NCBI GenBank assembly: GCA_018365265.1
Contig: JAGZKI010000021.1
Span: forward strand, 1-38,837
DNA from: Streptococcus parasanguinis
GTDB taxonomy: Bacteria; Bacillota; Bacilli; Lactobacillales; Streptococcaceae
Direction of reading: 5' to 3'
Length of the DNA stretch: 38,837 nucleotides
Shown: positions 38,702-38,837 of the stretch, one piece after another
How positions within the stretch are numbered: position 1 is the first letter of the stretch
How the letters are laid out: each line of letters starts with the position of its first letter
Program-made: the position numbers and the translations under genes
Notes under the pieces: generated by a model
Database searches by the model: none
Seen by the model: the letters and a program-made list of their open reading frames with translations, nothing else
What the model was told of the DNA's origin: nothing

Positions 38702-38800
38702 GAGAGTGGAACAGAAATCGGTCATTCGTTAGAATTCAATTTCGTCGTCCCACCTCCGCACAGTTGAGTAGGGCTGTAAAAGCTGATGAAATCAGCGTAG
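38702..38800 (+). repeat. Intergenic repeat, right copy (inverted partner at left end)
   Basis: Reverse complement of 1-99 with two differences. The sequence continues past 38800 (TAGAGCCCACTCAACC...) to the window edge, which would match the part of the left copy lying outside the window. Here it follows the exonuclease stop by six bases, so it may supply the 3' hairpin of that transcript. The hairpin is weakened relative to the left copy by a T in the closing arm. Confidence 0.85.
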
Positions 38801-38837
38801 TAGAGCCCACTCAACCACTGCGTCTTGCTCGACAATC

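Overview
The window is chromosomal DNA of a low-GC Gram-positive bacterium, almost certainly an oral Streptococcus of the mitis/sanguinis type. Evidence is the gene set (class 1A PyrD, CppA, RocS-like DUF536 protein, PepX, PFL, split ThrE exporter, the mevalonate pathway instead of MEP), AGGAGG-type ribosome sites, many extended -10 promoters (TGnTATAAT) and U-tailed hairpin terminators. It reads as core chromosome. I see no phage, IS transposase, CRISPR array, tRNA or rRNA.

Layout. 1-5.6 kb: pyrD, gdhA, a small cysteine-containing protein, an MscS channel and the SstT serine/threonine symporter. 5.6-8.7 kb: an AGCS amino-acid symporter behind a glycine riboswitch with a terminator, then a cytosolic C69 dipeptidase. 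9.1-12.4 kb (minus): zapA-cvpA-mutS2. 12.5-16.6 kb (plus): rnhC-lepB-recD2, converging on dinB. 18-22.3 kb: pyruvate formate-lyase with a cre-like site, an unlisted 37-residue membrane peptide with a near-consensus promoter, the two-part threonine/serine exporter and a 77-residue membrane protein. 22.4-31.8 kb: mvaS-mvaA on plus and mvaK1-mvaD-mvaK2-fni on minus give every step from acetoacetyl-CoA to IPP/DMAPP. Between them lies a translationally coupled pair, a surface C69 peptidase and a PrsW-type intramembrane protease. 31.9-35.1 kb: beta-lactamase-fold hydrolase, cppA, and a membrane protein fused to a putative cysteine-peptidase-like domain. 35.2-38.7 kb: pepX, rocS and a DEDDh exonuclease.

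Repeats and RNA signals. The window starts and ends inside inverted copies of one intergenic repeat (about 97 of 99 bases identical). A second repeat family occurs at 8.86-9.11 kb and 27.59-27.98 kb. Both copies lie between a minus-strand gene's stop codon and its terminator, and both lie upstream of a C69 peptidase gene. The second copy is interrupted by a ~112-bp palindromic MITE-like insertion. Convergent genes repeatedly share bidirectional terminators, and several stems contain a stop codon.

The main leads are the riboswitch whose P1 strand can pair with the terminator (predicted OFF switch), the surface peptidase whose nucleophile cysteine sits at the predicted signal-peptidase site and is coupled to PrsW, the membrane/cysteine-peptidase-like fusion, the 37-residue membrane peptide, the nested repeats and a probable leaderless rnhC mRNA. 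I found no clear-cut new defence or mobile system.
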